From the NCBI RefSeq assembly GCF_003664325.1, contig NZ_RCDA01000001.1, positions 1,054,001-1,118,000 on the forward strand: a DNA stretch of 64,000 nt, in the 5' to 3' direction. Of this stretch, positions 13,475 to 21,302 are shown piece by piece. How positions within the stretch are numbered: position 1 is the first letter of the stretch; each line of letters begins with the position of its first letter. The translations under genes were made by a program, and so were the position numbers. This DNA is from Alkalispirillum mobile (lineage in GTDB: Bacteria; Pseudomonadota; Gammaproteobacteria; Nitrococcales; Halorhodospiraceae). The notes under the pieces were generated by a model. It was not told the DNA's origin, did no database searches, and saw only the letters and a program-made list of their open reading frames with translations.

Positions 13475-13876
13475 ATGCGAGTAACCACCCGCCACATTCC
13501 GGCATTCCTCGTCTCCCTCGGCCTGGCCCTGGCCCCGGCCGGCGTGGCGTGGGCCGCCAACGACAAGGACCTGTACGAGAGCGAGGTGGCCAGCGAGGCG
13601 GAACTGAGCGCCGACGAGGTGGAGGATGAGCAGCTCGGCAACTTCCTGGAGGCCGCCGAGGCCATCCAGAACGTCCGTGAGGATTACGCGGACCAGATCC
13701 GCGAGGCGGAGGGCGAGGACGCCCTGGCCCTGCAGGAAGAGGCCCGCGAGGCCATGACCACCGCGGTTGAGGATACCGGGCTGGATGTTCACACTTATCG
13801 CGAGATCGGTTACCTGCTGCAGGAGCGCAGTGAATTGATGGACCGGGCCAACGCCGTGGCCGCCGAGCGCGGCTGA
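13475..13876 (+). CDS. Small secreted DUF4168 protein
   Basis: A 133-residue protein with a clear signal peptide (hydrophobic residues 10-22, cleavage near AWAAND). The mature part is very acidic and helical: NFLEAAEAIQNVREDYADQI, then EEAREAMTTAVEDTGLDVHT and YREIGYLL. This matches the DUF4168 pattern seen in periplasmic proteins of unknown function. The high acidity fits a salt-adapted exported protein. GGAGG lies 6 nt before the ATG. A strong terminator follows, and the 175 bp before it show no other gene. Confidence 0.75.
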   Translation: MRVTTRHIPAFLVSLGLALAPAGVAWAANDKDLYESEVASEAELSADEVEDEQLGNFLEAAEAIQNVREDYADQIREAEGEDALALQEEAREAMTTAVEDTGLDVHTYREIGYLLQERSELMDRANAVAAERG

Positions 13877-13904
13877 CCCGGAGGCGCTTCTTCATGGGGA
13901 ATCG

Positions 13905-13944
13905 AGCCCGGCTCCGGGACTGTCCGGGGCCGGGCTCTTTATTC
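13905..13944 (+). terminator. Intrinsic terminator after DUF4168 gene
   Basis: A 9-bp stem (GAGCCCGGC / GCCGGGCTC) with a T-rich tail (TTTATT) directly after the DUF4168 gene and 34 bp before the tRNA. Confidence 0.85.
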
Positions 13945-13978
13945 TTGCCAACGGCGGTGCTAGGATACGCGTTGTTTC

Positions 13979-14054
13979 GGGGCCGTAGCTCAGTTGGGAG
14001 AGCGCAGCAATCGCACTGCTGAGGTCAGGGGTTCGACTCCCCTCGGCTCCACCA
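13979..14054 (+). tRNA. tRNA-Ala (anticodon CGC)
   Basis: A full cloverleaf of 76 nt with the CCA end encoded. The acceptor stem GGGGCCG/CGGCTCC includes the G3:U70 pair that identifies alanine tRNAs. The D arm is GCTC...GAGC, the anticodon loop ATCGCAC gives CGC, and the T loop is TTCGACT. Confidence 0.97.
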
Positions 14055-14102
14055 GACACCACCCGGCAGGCCGCCTGATTCAGGCCGGGCCTGCCCCCAA
14101 AG

Positions 14103-14128
14103 GGCCGCCCCGCCAGGCGGCCTTTTTT
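14103..14128 (+). terminator. Intrinsic terminator after tRNA-Ala
   Basis: A 7-bp stem (GGCCGCC / GGCGGCC) with a 6-nt loop and six T residues, placed between tRNA-Ala and the AEC permease gene. Confidence 0.85.
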
Positions 14129-14147
14129 CGTTTGAGACCAGGCCACC

Positions 14148-15077
14148 ATGGATGTCGTCCTCGCCGTTGCCCTGCCCTTCTTCGCCCTGATCTTCACCGG
14201 CATGGCCGCCGCCCGCACCCGGCTGCTGGCCGGCGAGAACACCCGCCTGCTGAACACCTTCGTCTTCTACTTCGCCCTGCCCGCCCTGCTGCTCAGCGGC
14301 ACGGCGGAGATGGACGCCGCCGACATCCTGCGCCCGGCGCTGTTCCTCTCCTGGCTGCTGCCCGCGTTCGTGCTCTTCTTTGCTACCTGGCTGGGGATAA
14401 AGGCGCTGTACGGCCGCGGTGCCGGCACCCGCGCCATCCAGGCACTGACCGCCACCTTCGGCAACGTGGGTTTTGTCGGGCTACCGCTGGTGGTCACCGC
14501 AATGGGGGCCCACGTGCTGCCGGCAGCCATGGTGGTGATCATCGTCGACAGCGCCATCATGATCGGCGTGGCCACGGTGATCATCGAACTGGAGAAGGAC
14601 CAGGGCAAGGGCTTCTGGCGGGCGGTGCGTACCGCCTCACTGGGGGTGGCGCGCAACCCACTGATTATTGCCAGCGTCGTCGGCGTCACGCTGGCATTGC
14701 TGTCCATCAACCTGCCGGCGCCGGCGGTGCGCTACCTGGAGCTGCTGGGCGCCTCCGCCGGGCCGACGGCCCTCTTTGCGCTGGGCATCACCCTGGCGCA
14801 GCAGTCGGTGCGCTCGGCCAACAGCGAGACGCTGCTGCTGGTGGCCATCAAGCTGCTGGTGCACCCGCCGCTGATCTGGGGCGCCACCACGCTGCTCGGG
14901 CTGGACGGGCCGCTGCAGACCGCGCTGATCATCCTGGCCACCCTGCCGGTGGCCGCCAACGTCTACGTGCTGGCCCAGCGCTACGGGATCCACGCGGGCC
15001 CCACCTCCACGGCCATCCTGGTCTCCACGGTGCTGTCCATACTGACCGTGTCGGTGGCGCTCTCCCTGCTGCTTTAG
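14148..15077 (+). CDS. AEC-family permease
   Basis: A 309-residue inner-membrane protein with about ten hydrophobic segments, of the auxin efflux carrier family. NTFVFYFALPALLLSG and TATFGNVGFVGLPLV are typical of the N-terminal half, and IKLLVHPPLIWG and LATLPVAANVYVLAQRYG of the C-terminal half. Bacterial members move dicarboxylates such as malate or malonate, or amino acids; the substrate here is unknown. It stands alone between a tRNA and a convergent molybdoenzyme operon. Confidence 0.88.
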   Translation: MDVVLAVALPFFALIFTGMAAARTRLLAGENTRLLNTFVFYFALPALLLSGTAEMDAADILRPALFLSWLLPAFVLFFATWLGIKALYGRGAGTRAIQALTATFGNVGFVGLPLVVTAMGAHVLPAAMVVIIVDSAIMIGVATVIIELEKDQGKGFWRAVRTASLGVARNPLIIASVVGVTLALLSINLPAPAVRYLELLGASAGPTALFALGITLAQQSVRSANSETLLLVAIKLLVHPPLIWGATTLLGLDGPLQTALIILATLPVAANVYVLAQRYGIHAGPTSTAILVSTVLSILTVSVALSLLL

Positions 15078-15087
15078 GGACGCTCGC

Positions 15088-15816
15088 TCAACGCAGTTTG
15101 CCCTCGCGCTTCAGCTCCTCGTACCAGAGCGGGTTATGGTGCTTGATGAAGTCCACCTCGGCGTAGCCGCTCTTCATGGTCTCCAGCGACTCCCGCTCCT
15201 CGACGATCGCAAAGTAGATGTGCGGCACCAGCCCGATCAGCACCAGGAACACCGCGGCGGCGTGCACCACCAGCGCCCAGCGGAACGCCGCGCCGTACAG
15301 GGCGCTGTCCGGGAAGTGGAAGACCATCGGCCCGAAGTAGAGGTACAACCCGCTGAAGGCGATGGCCAGCGAGGCGAACACGATCATGGTGCCCAGCAGC
15401 CGCTGGGCGCCGTTGTACCGCCCCTGCGGCGGGATGGGCACGCGCTTCATCAGGCCGAAAAGCCGCGCCATGGTGATGACCAGGGTGCGCAGGTCACGCC
15501 AGAGCGCGCCGGGGGTCAGCACCATCACGTTGCGCAGGAAGGGCACCACCACGCTGCGCCAGCGCAGCAGGATGAACAGCCCGATACCCACCATCCAGAC
15601 CACGCCCAGCACCACGTGGAAGAGGATGAGGTTCTGGTTGCCACCGAACAGGGTCTGCAGGAACTGCGGCCACCAGGCGGGGGCCAGGCGGAGACTCTCG
15701 CCGCTGATAATACCCAGGCCGGTGGGCACCAGCAGCGCCCAGCAAAGGGCGTTGAACCAGTGCAGCCGGATGGTCCAGCGGTCGCGGACCTTGATCTTCT
15801 CTGCCTCTGCCATCAC
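15088..15816 (-). CDS. phsC: Cytochrome b membrane subunit, FdnI/PhsC-like
   Basis: The membrane anchor and quinol-oxidising subunit of the molybdoenzyme. Its 242 residues carry four main hydrophobic helices: LHWFNALCWALLVPTG, LILFHVVLGVVWMVG, a third near RLLGTMIVFASLAIAF and WALVVHAAAVFLVLIGL. Histidines H19, H65 and H188 are candidate haem b ligands. PhsC of Salmonella (about 255 residues) and FdnI share this layout, unlike the eight-helix NrfD anchors of Psr or Arx enzymes. It overlaps the FeS gene by 4 bp. Confidence 0.82.
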   Translation of the reverse strand: MMAEAEKIKVRDRWTIRLHWFNALCWALLVPTGLGIISGESLRLAPAWWPQFLQTLFGGNQNLILFHVVLGVVWMVGIGLFILLRWRSVVVPFLRNVMVLTPGALWRDLRTLVITMARLFGLMKRVPIPPQGRYNGAQRLLGTMIVFASLAIAFSGLYLYFGPMVFHFPDSALYGAAFRWALVVHAAAVFLVLIGLVPHIYFAIVEERESLETMKSGYAEVDFIKHHNPLWYEELKREGKLR

Positions 15817-16577
15817 TGCTCCTCCCGCCCGTGCTCTGCCGGACGCTCATCACCGCTCAGCTCGTTGCGCCGGTCGATCAGCTTCTTGAGCCCCGCGCCG
15901 GCAAAGGTGGCCACCATGGCCCCCAGACCGATCTTCGCGGTGGGGTTGACCACGTCGCTGATCGCCTTTTCCTGGATCGACTGCTGCACCGGTCGGGGCA
16001 GCACCTCTTTGGGCAGCGGCTTGCCGCCGGTGTAGTAGTAGTGGTTGGTGGAGGCGGGCACCGCCTCGGTGGTCAGCTGCACCCACTCCTTCTCCGCCAG
16101 CAGCTTGCTGACCTCGGAGTCCGGGTCGTTGGCATCGCCGAAGTGCAGTGCACCACCCACGCAGGTCTCCACGCAGGCCGGCTGCAGCCCCTCGTCCACC
16201 CGGGGCTGGCAGAAAGTGCACTTGCTGATCGTGCCGGTCTCCGGGTTGAGCCAGCGGGCATCGTAGGGGCAGGCGGGCACGCAGAGCTCGCAACCGGAGC
16301 AGAGCGGGTCGTCCACCAGCACGATGCCGTCGTCCCGCTGCCAGGCCGCGCCCGTGGGGCAGGCGCTGACACAGGGGGCGTTTTCGCAGTGCTGACAGCG
16401 GCCGGGGAAGAAGTCCAGCACCGGCATGCCGTTGTCGTCGGTGTCCTCCACCTCGGCCACCCAGTCGCGGGAATGGCCCAGCGGGGTATCCCACTCGGCG
16501 CGGCAGGCCACCACGCAGGCCTTGCAGTTGATGCAGCGGGTAACGTCCGCCAGCATTACGTACCGTTTCTCGCTCAT
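15813..16577 (-). CDS. phsB: 4Fe-4S ferredoxin subunit (PhsB/PsrB-like)
   Basis: An electron-transfer subunit of 254 residues with sixteen cysteines in four cluster motifs: CINCKACVVAC, CQHCENAPCVSAC, CSGCELCVPAC and CTFC...CVETC. It would pass electrons from the cytochrome b to the catalytic subunit. A C-terminal extension (about residues 210-254) contains a hydrophobic helix, KIGLGAMVATFAGAG, which recalls the membrane helix of FdnH and is longer than the roughly 190 residues of PhsB. It overlaps both neighbours by 4 bp. Confidence 0.88.
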   Translation of the reverse strand: MSEKRYVMLADVTRCINCKACVVACRAEWDTPLGHSRDWVAEVEDTDDNGMPVLDFFPGRCQHCENAPCVSACPTGAAWQRDDGIVLVDDPLCSGCELCVPACPYDARWLNPETGTISKCTFCQPRVDEGLQPACVETCVGGALHFGDANDPDSEVSKLLAEKEWVQLTTEAVPASTNHYYYTGGKPLPKEVLPRPVQQSIQEKAISDVVNPTAKIGLGAMVATFAGAGLKKLIDRRNELSGDERPAEHGREEQ

Positions 16578-18859
16578 GCCTCACCCCCGCTCGCTTTCTC
16601 CACCCGGACCAGCCCCCGGTCGAGGGCGGCCGACCCGAGGTAGGGGTCCACGTCGTTGGAAACCAGGTTGGATGTCGCACCGCCCCGCCCGTAGGCCTGC
16701 TGGCGGCGCGGGTCGAAGCCGCCGAAGCCGTGCACCATGAAGACCGTGTCCTTGCGGATGCGCCGGGTCACCTTCGCGCGCAGGGTCTCGCTACGGCCCT
16801 TGCGGTCGGTGACGCGCAGGGGGTCACCGTCCTCGATGCCCCGCTCGGCTGCGGCATCGGGGTGGACCCAGAGACGGTTCTCGGCCATGAACTCGGTCAG
16901 CCAGGGGTTGTTCTGGGTGCGGGTGTGGGTATGCACGCCGGTGCGGCCGAAGGCCAGGTGAAACTCGTCGGGCTCACGCGCCACCTGCGGGCGGTAGTCG
17001 AGGGCCTCCTCGTAGCCCATCGCCTTGAGGCGGCTGGGCACCAGCTCCAGCTTGCCGCTGGGGGTGGGGAACTCGGAGCGCCGGCCATGTTCCCGGGGGA
17101 AGTTGACCGCCGGGTCGGCCGGTATCTTGGCCACACCCTTGCGCTCCAGTTCCTCGCGGCTGAGGCCCACCTTGCGCAGGCGCTCGTCCACCAGATCCGC
17201 CACCGATTCGTGGGGGAAGTACTGCCCCAGGTCCAGCCGCTCGGCGATCTGCTTGCAGATGGTCCAGGCATCCCGGCTCTCGTGCAGCGGCTCCATGGCG
17301 GGGCTGCGCAGGGCGACGTAGCCCTCGCGCTGACCGCCGGTCTGCAGGTCGTCGTAGCGCTCCAGGTAACTGGCCTCCGGCAGCAGGATGTCCGCGTACC
17401 TGTTCATCTCGTTGGGCATCACGTCGCAGGCCACGAAGAACTCCAGGTTCTCAATCGCCTTGTGGACCAGCTCGTAATCGGGCCCGCTGAGGAAGCCGTT
17501 GCCGCCAGCGGCGATGAAGGCCTTGATGGGATAGGGCTCCTCGGTCGCCATGACGCGCCAGAGCTGGTTGGCCAGCCCCCGGTCATCGCCCCAGGCCAGC
17601 GGGAAGGCCCCGTCGACCCCGGCGCCATCGGCGCGCAGCGGCCGGCCCTCCTCGTCCACCCACTCTTCGGGCAGGTTGTCCGCCCGCGGGTATTCGTAGG
17701 GGGGCAGGTCCGGCTCCGGGATGTCGAAGGTCTGGGGGGTAAAGATACCGCCGTAGCGGTCCCAGACCCCCAGCAGGGCGTTGAGCTGGGCGATGGCCAG
17801 GAGGGTGCCCAGCTGGTTGGTGGTGCGGGTGACCCGGCGCGGGGAGTAGACCAGCGCCCGGGGTGCGGCCTCGGCCATCTCGCGGGCGATGCGGCGAATG
17901 GTGTCGGCCGGGATCTCGGTCTCGCCCTCGGCCCACTCCGGGGTATAGGGCTGGACGCGCTGGCGCAGCTCGTCCAGGCCGGTGGTGTACTCGGCGACAA
18001 AGGCCTGGTCGTAGAGCTGTTCTTCAATAACGACGTGGATCAGTGCCAGCAGCAGCGCGTGGTCGCTCAGCGGACGGATGGGCAGCCACTCCTGGGACTT
18101 CGAGGCGGTGATGTTGAACCGCGGGTCCACGTAGACCGACTTGGCGCCCTCGGCCACGGCGTCCATCCAGCCGCGCACCTCGCCGTTGTGCAGGGCCTCG
18201 GTGATGTTCCGGCCGAGCATCAGGAAGTAGCGGCAATTTTCCAGGTCCAGGGTCTCGTTGCCGGTCAGGGTGCGCCCGGCCACCAGGTCGTTGGCCACCA
18301 GGCGCGGGCCGCAGCAGAACCCGAAGGCGGGGCTGCAGATGTTGGGGGAGCCGAAGGCCCGGCCCAGGCGGGTGTAGGGCTTCATCCAGGTGCCGTGGCC
18401 GATCACGGTCAGCGCCTGCGGCCCGTACTGCTCCTTGACCCGTGCCAGCCCGGCCGCCACCTCGTCCAGCGCCTCGTCCCAGCTGATCCGCTCCCATTTG
18501 CCCTCGCCGCGCTTGCCGACACGGCGCATGGGGTACTTGAGGCGGTCTGGGTCGTAGGCCCACATGGGGCCGGCATTGCCCTTGGCGCAGACGATGCCGT
18601 AGTTGTGGGGGTGTTCCGGGTTGCCGTCGATCTTGACGACCCGGCCATCCCGGGAGCGGACCTTGATGCCGCAGCGCCAGAAGCACATGTCGCAGAAGCC
18701 GTAGGTCTCGGTGGTCGGCTTAAGCTTCTCCAGTTGGTGCGGTGCCTGGATCCGGCCCAGGGCCCGGGTGGTCACCCCGGCCACGGCCAGGCCGGCACCG
18801 GCCGCGCTACCGGTCAGAAAGGCCCGACGACCGGGGTTGAATGCTTGTTTGGAACTCAT
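16574..18859 (-). CDS. phsA: Molybdopterin oxidoreductase, thiosulfate/polysulfide reductase-like
   Basis: The catalytic subunit, 761 residues, almost the length of PhsA (758). A twin-arginine signal (PGRRAFLTG, R11-R12) sends the folded enzyme across the membrane. The N-terminal FS0 cluster motif is C56-x2-C59-x3-C63-x27-C91. A Cys-rich segment, SPNICSPAFGFCCGPR (C175, C182, C183), lies where sulfur-reducing members carry the Cys ligand of Mo. The C-terminal molydopterin-dinucleotide domain begins near HLAFGRTGVHTHTRTQNNPW. Partner subunits favour thiosulfate or polysulfide reduction from quinol. Tetrathionate, arsenate or another oxyanion cannot be excluded. Confidence 0.8.
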   Translation of the reverse strand: MSSKQAFNPGRRAFLTGSAAGAGLAVAGVTTRALGRIQAPHQLEKLKPTTETYGFCDMCFWRCGIKVRSRDGRVVKIDGNPEHPHNYGIVCAKGNAGPMWAYDPDRLKYPMRRVGKRGEGKWERISWDEALDEVAAGLARVKEQYGPQALTVIGHGTWMKPYTRLGRAFGSPNICSPAFGFCCGPRLVANDLVAGRTLTGNETLDLENCRYFLMLGRNITEALHNGEVRGWMDAVAEGAKSVYVDPRFNITASKSQEWLPIRPLSDHALLLALIHVVIEEQLYDQAFVAEYTTGLDELRQRVQPYTPEWAEGETEIPADTIRRIAREMAEAAPRALVYSPRRVTRTTNQLGTLLAIAQLNALLGVWDRYGGIFTPQTFDIPEPDLPPYEYPRADNLPEEWVDEEGRPLRADGAGVDGAFPLAWGDDRGLANQLWRVMATEEPYPIKAFIAAGGNGFLSGPDYELVHKAIENLEFFVACDVMPNEMNRYADILLPEASYLERYDDLQTGGQREGYVALRSPAMEPLHESRDAWTICKQIAERLDLGQYFPHESVADLVDERLRKVGLSREELERKGVAKIPADPAVNFPREHGRRSEFPTPSGKLELVPSRLKAMGYEEALDYRPQVAREPDEFHLAFGRTGVHTHTRTQNNPWLTEFMAENRLWVHPDAAAERGIEDGDPLRVTDRKGRSETLRAKVTRRIRKDTVFMVHGFGGFDPRRQQAYGRGGATSNLVSNDVDPYLGSAALDRGLVRVEKASGGEA

Positions 18860-18882
18860 CCGGTACCTCGACAGGGGCTTGT

Positions 18883-19488
18883 TCAGATGGACAGGGCGGC
18901 GGGGGCGTGCTGCCGGTACACCGGGTCACCCGGCCAGGGGCGGTGCTCGGTCAGCAGCAGGTCGAGCAGGTCGGCCGCTGCAGCGTAGAGCGGATGGGGG
19001 GCCGGATCGGCCCGGCGCAGCGCCCGGGTGAACAGCGGCACCCAGCGCACCAGGTGTTGATCGTTGAAGGCCTCCAGCGCATCGCGCGCCGCGGGGGTTT
19101 CCAGATCGGAAAGCAGGGCCAGGAACTCCAGCTCCGCCACGATATGATCGGGCAGCAGGCCGCTGGCGCGATCCACCCCGAAACCGAAGGCCTCCATGTG
19201 GCGGGCCACGTTGACCGTGCACTCCCCCATCAACTGCCCCTCCAGCCAGTAGGCGGCATAGGGTTGTGCCGCCACGTCGGGGTTGCCGAGTACGAACAGG
19301 CGGCTGTGCTCGCAGGCCAGTTGGGGGGTCAGGGTGAGTTCAGAATCGATCCGCTCGACAATGGCGGCGTGGCCGGCAGGCAGGTCCTGCGCGCGCAGGG
19401 CCGTGGTCAAAGAGCGGGCGGCCTCGAAACGGCCTGGGGAGGGCGCATCGAAGATGATGGCACCCAGCAGGTACAGATAGTTGCGCAT
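18883..19488 (-). CDS. TorD/DmsD-family molybdoenzyme chaperone
   Basis: A helical cytosolic protein of 201 residues, the usual size for chaperones that guide cofactor loading and Tat export of molybdoenzymes. MGECTVNVARHMEAFGF and PDHIVAELEFLALL resemble the conserved core of the family (E-x-P-D-H-x(3)-ELEFL). It is the first gene of the operon, 23 bp before the catalytic subunit whose Tat leader it likely binds. Confidence 0.85.
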   Translation of the reverse strand: MRNYLYLLGAIIFDAPSPGRFEAARSLTTALRAQDLPAGHAAIVERIDSELTLTPQLACEHSRLFVLGNPDVAAQPYAAYWLEGQLMGECTVNVARHMEAFGFGVDRASGLLPDHIVAELEFLALLSDLETPAARDALEAFNDQHLVRWVPLFTRALRRADPAPHPLYAAAADLLDLLLTEHRPWPGDPVYRQHAPAALSI

Positions 19489-19563
19489 CTTTCCATCCTC
19501 CGCTGCAGAGCAAGTGACTCCGCAAGTCGGGAGGATGGTAATGAGGCAAGAAACCGCACCGCA

Positions 19564-19577
19564 TTGAAAATCGTCAA
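19564..19577. promoter_or_regulatory. FNR/CRP-type box upstream of the molybdoenzyme operon
   Basis: TTGAAAATCGTCAA fits the FNR pattern TTGA-N6-TCAA exactly in core bases and spacing. It lies 76 bp upstream of the TorD start, where a class I or II activator could act. The regulator just upstream carries the E..SR recognition-helix residues of FNR, which read TTGA half-sites. Confidence 0.7.
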
Positions 19578-19586
19578 TCGGCGGCG

Positions 19587-19600
19587 ATGAAATTTCTCAA
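19587..19600. promoter_or_regulatory. Second, weaker FNR-type box
   Basis: ATGAAATTTCTCAA has one mismatch to TTGA-N6-TCAA and is centred 23 bp from the better box. It overlaps the stop codon of the regulator gene. Confidence 0.4.
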
Positions 19601-20289
19601 TCGGTAACGCGCTGCGCTAACGCCTCGCGGTCGCACCAGAACCCCCGAGCGTCCTCGCCCAACAAACCGGCACGCTTCAGCTCGGCCACGGCACGGCTGG
19701 CCGACTCGGTGGTGACCCCCAGCATGGCACCCATGTCCTTGCGGCTGAACAATGGCGCACTACCCCGCCCCTGTTCATCGGACAACCGCAGCACCAGGCG
19801 GATTACCCGGTGCCGGGCCGACCCGGTAGACAACTCCGTCAGCCAGGCCTCAGCCTCGCTAAGCGCGGACTGCCAGCGGCGCATCAACTCCTGGTGCAGA
19901 GCGGGATTGCGGGCGTTCAGCTCGTCCAGCACCTCGATGGGAATGCGACAGGCCAGCCCGGCCTGCACCACGATGGCATCGTGCTGGTAGGGCTGGCGCA
20001 GGGTGGCCTCCAGGCCCAGCACGTCGCTGGAACGGGCAATACGCACGATGCGGTGATCGCCGTTGGGCAGGTACTGCACCAGTTTGACGAGCCCGCCACG
20101 CACGGTGAACACCGAGTCGGCGGACTGGCCACCGCGGTACAGCCAGTGCCCGGGGCGCAGCGGGATCTCCTCAATGGCGCCGTGCACCACGGCCAGATCC
20201 GCCTCCCGCAATCCGGAGAACAGGGCCGAGTCTCGGATGGTGCAGGCAAAACAGTCGCTGAGGTCACACCAGGCGGCTTTGCGGGGCAT
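19597..20289 (-). CDS. Crp/Fnr-family transcription regulator with FNR-like cysteines
   Basis: A 230-residue regulator: cyclic-nucleotide-like beta-roll (about 22-130), dimer helix, then a winged HTH with FSRKDMGAMLGVTTESASRA. Recognition residues E195, S198 and R199 match E209, S212 and R213 of E. coli FNR. Cysteines C8, C13 and C16 near the N-terminus plus C114 in LACRIPIEVLDEL, which aligns with FNR C122, could hold an oxygen-labile 4Fe-4S cluster, though the N-terminal spacing (x4, x2) differs from E. coli (x2, x5). It probably activates the adjacent molybdoenzyme operon without oxygen. Confidence 0.88.
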   Translation of the reverse strand: MPRKAAWCDLSDCFACTIRDSALFSGLREADLAVVHGAIEEIPLRPGHWLYRGGQSADSVFTVRGGLVKLVQYLPNGDHRIVRIARSSDVLGLEATLRQPYQHDAIVVQAGLACRIPIEVLDELNARNPALHQELMRRWQSALSEAEAWLTELSTGSARHRVIRLVLRLSDEQGRGSAPLFSRKDMGAMLGVTTESASRAVAELKRAGLLGEDARGFWCDREALAQRVTD

Positions 20290-20341
20290 GGGGCTCCGTG
20301 GGTCTGAGAGGGGTTCGTGCTATCATACGCACCGATGCCCT

Positions 20342-20418
20342 GCCCCGGTAGCTCAGCAGGATAGAGCAGCCGCCTCCTAAGCGGCAGGTCGCAGGTTCGA
20401 ATCCTGCCCGGGGCGCCA
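20342..20418 (+). tRNA. tRNA-Arg (anticodon CCT)
   Basis: A 77-nt cloverleaf with encoded GCCA end: acceptor GCCCCGG/CCGGGGC, D arm GCTC...GAGC, anticodon stem GCCGC/GCGGC with loop CTCCTAA (anticodon CCT), T arm GCAGG-TTCGAAT-CCTGC. It sits at the left edge of the accessory island, though I find no copy of its 3' end at the far edge. Confidence 0.97.
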
Positions 20419-20529
20419 TACTCGCCTAAGAATCAACCTCCCAACCGACAGTGACCCAAGAGCCGGCGGGAAGATCCACCTAAATAGAAGAGGGGACCAA
20501 TTCACCGGGACAAGGTTAGAAAGCCCGCC

Positions 20530-20578
20530 CGGCACAGGCCCGGCCAGGGCCGGAGCGAACTCGAGCGACTGGTTATGC
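20530..20578 (-). repeat. Decayed terminal attC of the HigBA cassette
   Basis: GCATAAC at the higA stop differs by one base from the GTATAAC expected from this cassette's 5' core (GTTATAC). The adjacent arm CAGTCGCTCGAGTTCGCTCC looks like attC left arms, but no matching right arm or GTTRRRY follows. The site seems eroded or cut at the array end. Confidence 0.45.
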
Positions 20579-20866
20579 AGCGGTAAGCTCAACTTTATGG
20601 ACCTTATCCAATTTGATGGTCTTACCCGCGTGCCATAGGTCATAAGCATCCTGCATTGCGAGCCAACTTTGCGGTGTACGGCCTAGCGCCTTGGACAGCC
20701 GCAACGCCATTTCCGGGCTAACACCGCTCTGCTGTTTCAAAATCCGGCTCAAGGTAGATGGCGACACATCCAGCTGCTCGGCCAAATAGCGGCAGCTCAG
20801 ACCGTGAGGCTCCATGTAGGTTGCCAGAATGAACTCACCAGGATGTGGGGGGTTGTGCATAGTCAT
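20573..20866 (-). CDS. higA: HigA-family antitoxin
   Basis: A 97-residue HTH antitoxin: PHPGEFILATYMEPHGLSCRYLAEQLDVS, then a recognition helix in STLSRILKQQSGV and the tail MALRLSKALGRTPQSWLAMQ typical of HigA (VapA/VapI). It would bind HigB and repress its own promoter. It follows higB with start and stop overlapping, the toxin-first order typical of higBA. Its stop codon lies inside the decayed attC core. Toxin-antitoxin cassettes are known to stabilise large arrays. Confidence 0.92.
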   Translation of the reverse strand: MTMHNPPHPGEFILATYMEPHGLSCRYLAEQLDVSPSTLSRILKQQSGVSPEMALRLSKALGRTPQSWLAMQDAYDLWHAGKTIKLDKVHKVELTAA

Positions 20867-21144
20867 CAGTGATGATCCTCATAATCAATCAGATACGCAT
20901 TGCCGTCTGAGAACTGGAAGGTGAGCCGCCAATTTCCGCTTAAGGTAATGGCCCATATGCCCTTTCGGTTCCCTTTGAGCGGATGCAACCCGTACCCAGG
21001 AATATCCAGGTCAGCAATTTCAACTGCGGTATCGAGGGCTGCCAGCTGCATTTTTAGCCGTTTGGCGTGCTTCGCCTGGATGCCGCGTGTGCTCCCTGTC
21101 TCGTAGTAACGGCGCAATCCCTTGTGCTTGAACGACTTGATCAT
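20866..21144 (-). CDS. higB: HigB-family toxin (RelE-like mRNA interferase)
   Basis: A 92-residue RelE/ParE-fold protein: MIKSFKHKGLRRYYETG, the central KLMLAAL-type helix (RLKMQLAALDTAVEIADL), GYGLHPLKGNRKGIWAITLSGNWRL and the end FQFSDGNAYLIDYEDHH. This is the pattern of HigB toxins that cut mRNA on the ribosome. First gene of the leftmost cassette, followed immediately by its antitoxin. Confidence 0.92.
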   Translation of the reverse strand: MIKSFKHKGLRRYYETGSTRGIQAKHAKRLKMQLAALDTAVEIADLDIPGYGLHPLKGNRKGIWAITLSGNWRLTFQFSDGNAYLIDYEDHH

Positions 21145-21182
21145 GAGCTACATTGTAGCGTGTTGCGCAACGGTGTAAAGCT

Positions 21183-21243
21183 GTATAACGCCTAGCTTCA
21201 GCGGCGCCCGCTTTACGGCGTCCGTTGCAAGCTATTGTTGGGC
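21183..21243 (-). repeat. attC site 1 (61 bp)
   Basis: Cassette-strand cores GCCCAAC and GTTATAC enclose imperfect inverted arms (AGCTTGCAACGGACGCC against GGCGCCGCTGAAGCT). It belongs to the DUF2971 cassette; GCCCAAC complements that cassette's 5' core GTTGGGC. Confidence 0.9.
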
Positions 21244-21302
21244 TTGGCGGAATGTATTTCCAGATGAAATAGCCCCTCTTGGTTGTGTCGCACTTTAATC
21301 AA

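Noticed and set aside
13892-14257. A minus-strand frame covering tRNA-Ala
   Set aside because: It contains the GAEGSRTPDLSS string that arises from reading a tRNA backwards, and it is opposite to the AEC gene start. Not a gene.
16574-18859. Arsenite oxidase/arsenate reductase (ArxA/ArrA) assignment
   Set aside because: The membrane partner is a cytochrome b like PhsC/FdnI and not NrfD, and the length matches PhsA better. It cannot be excluded without phylogeny.
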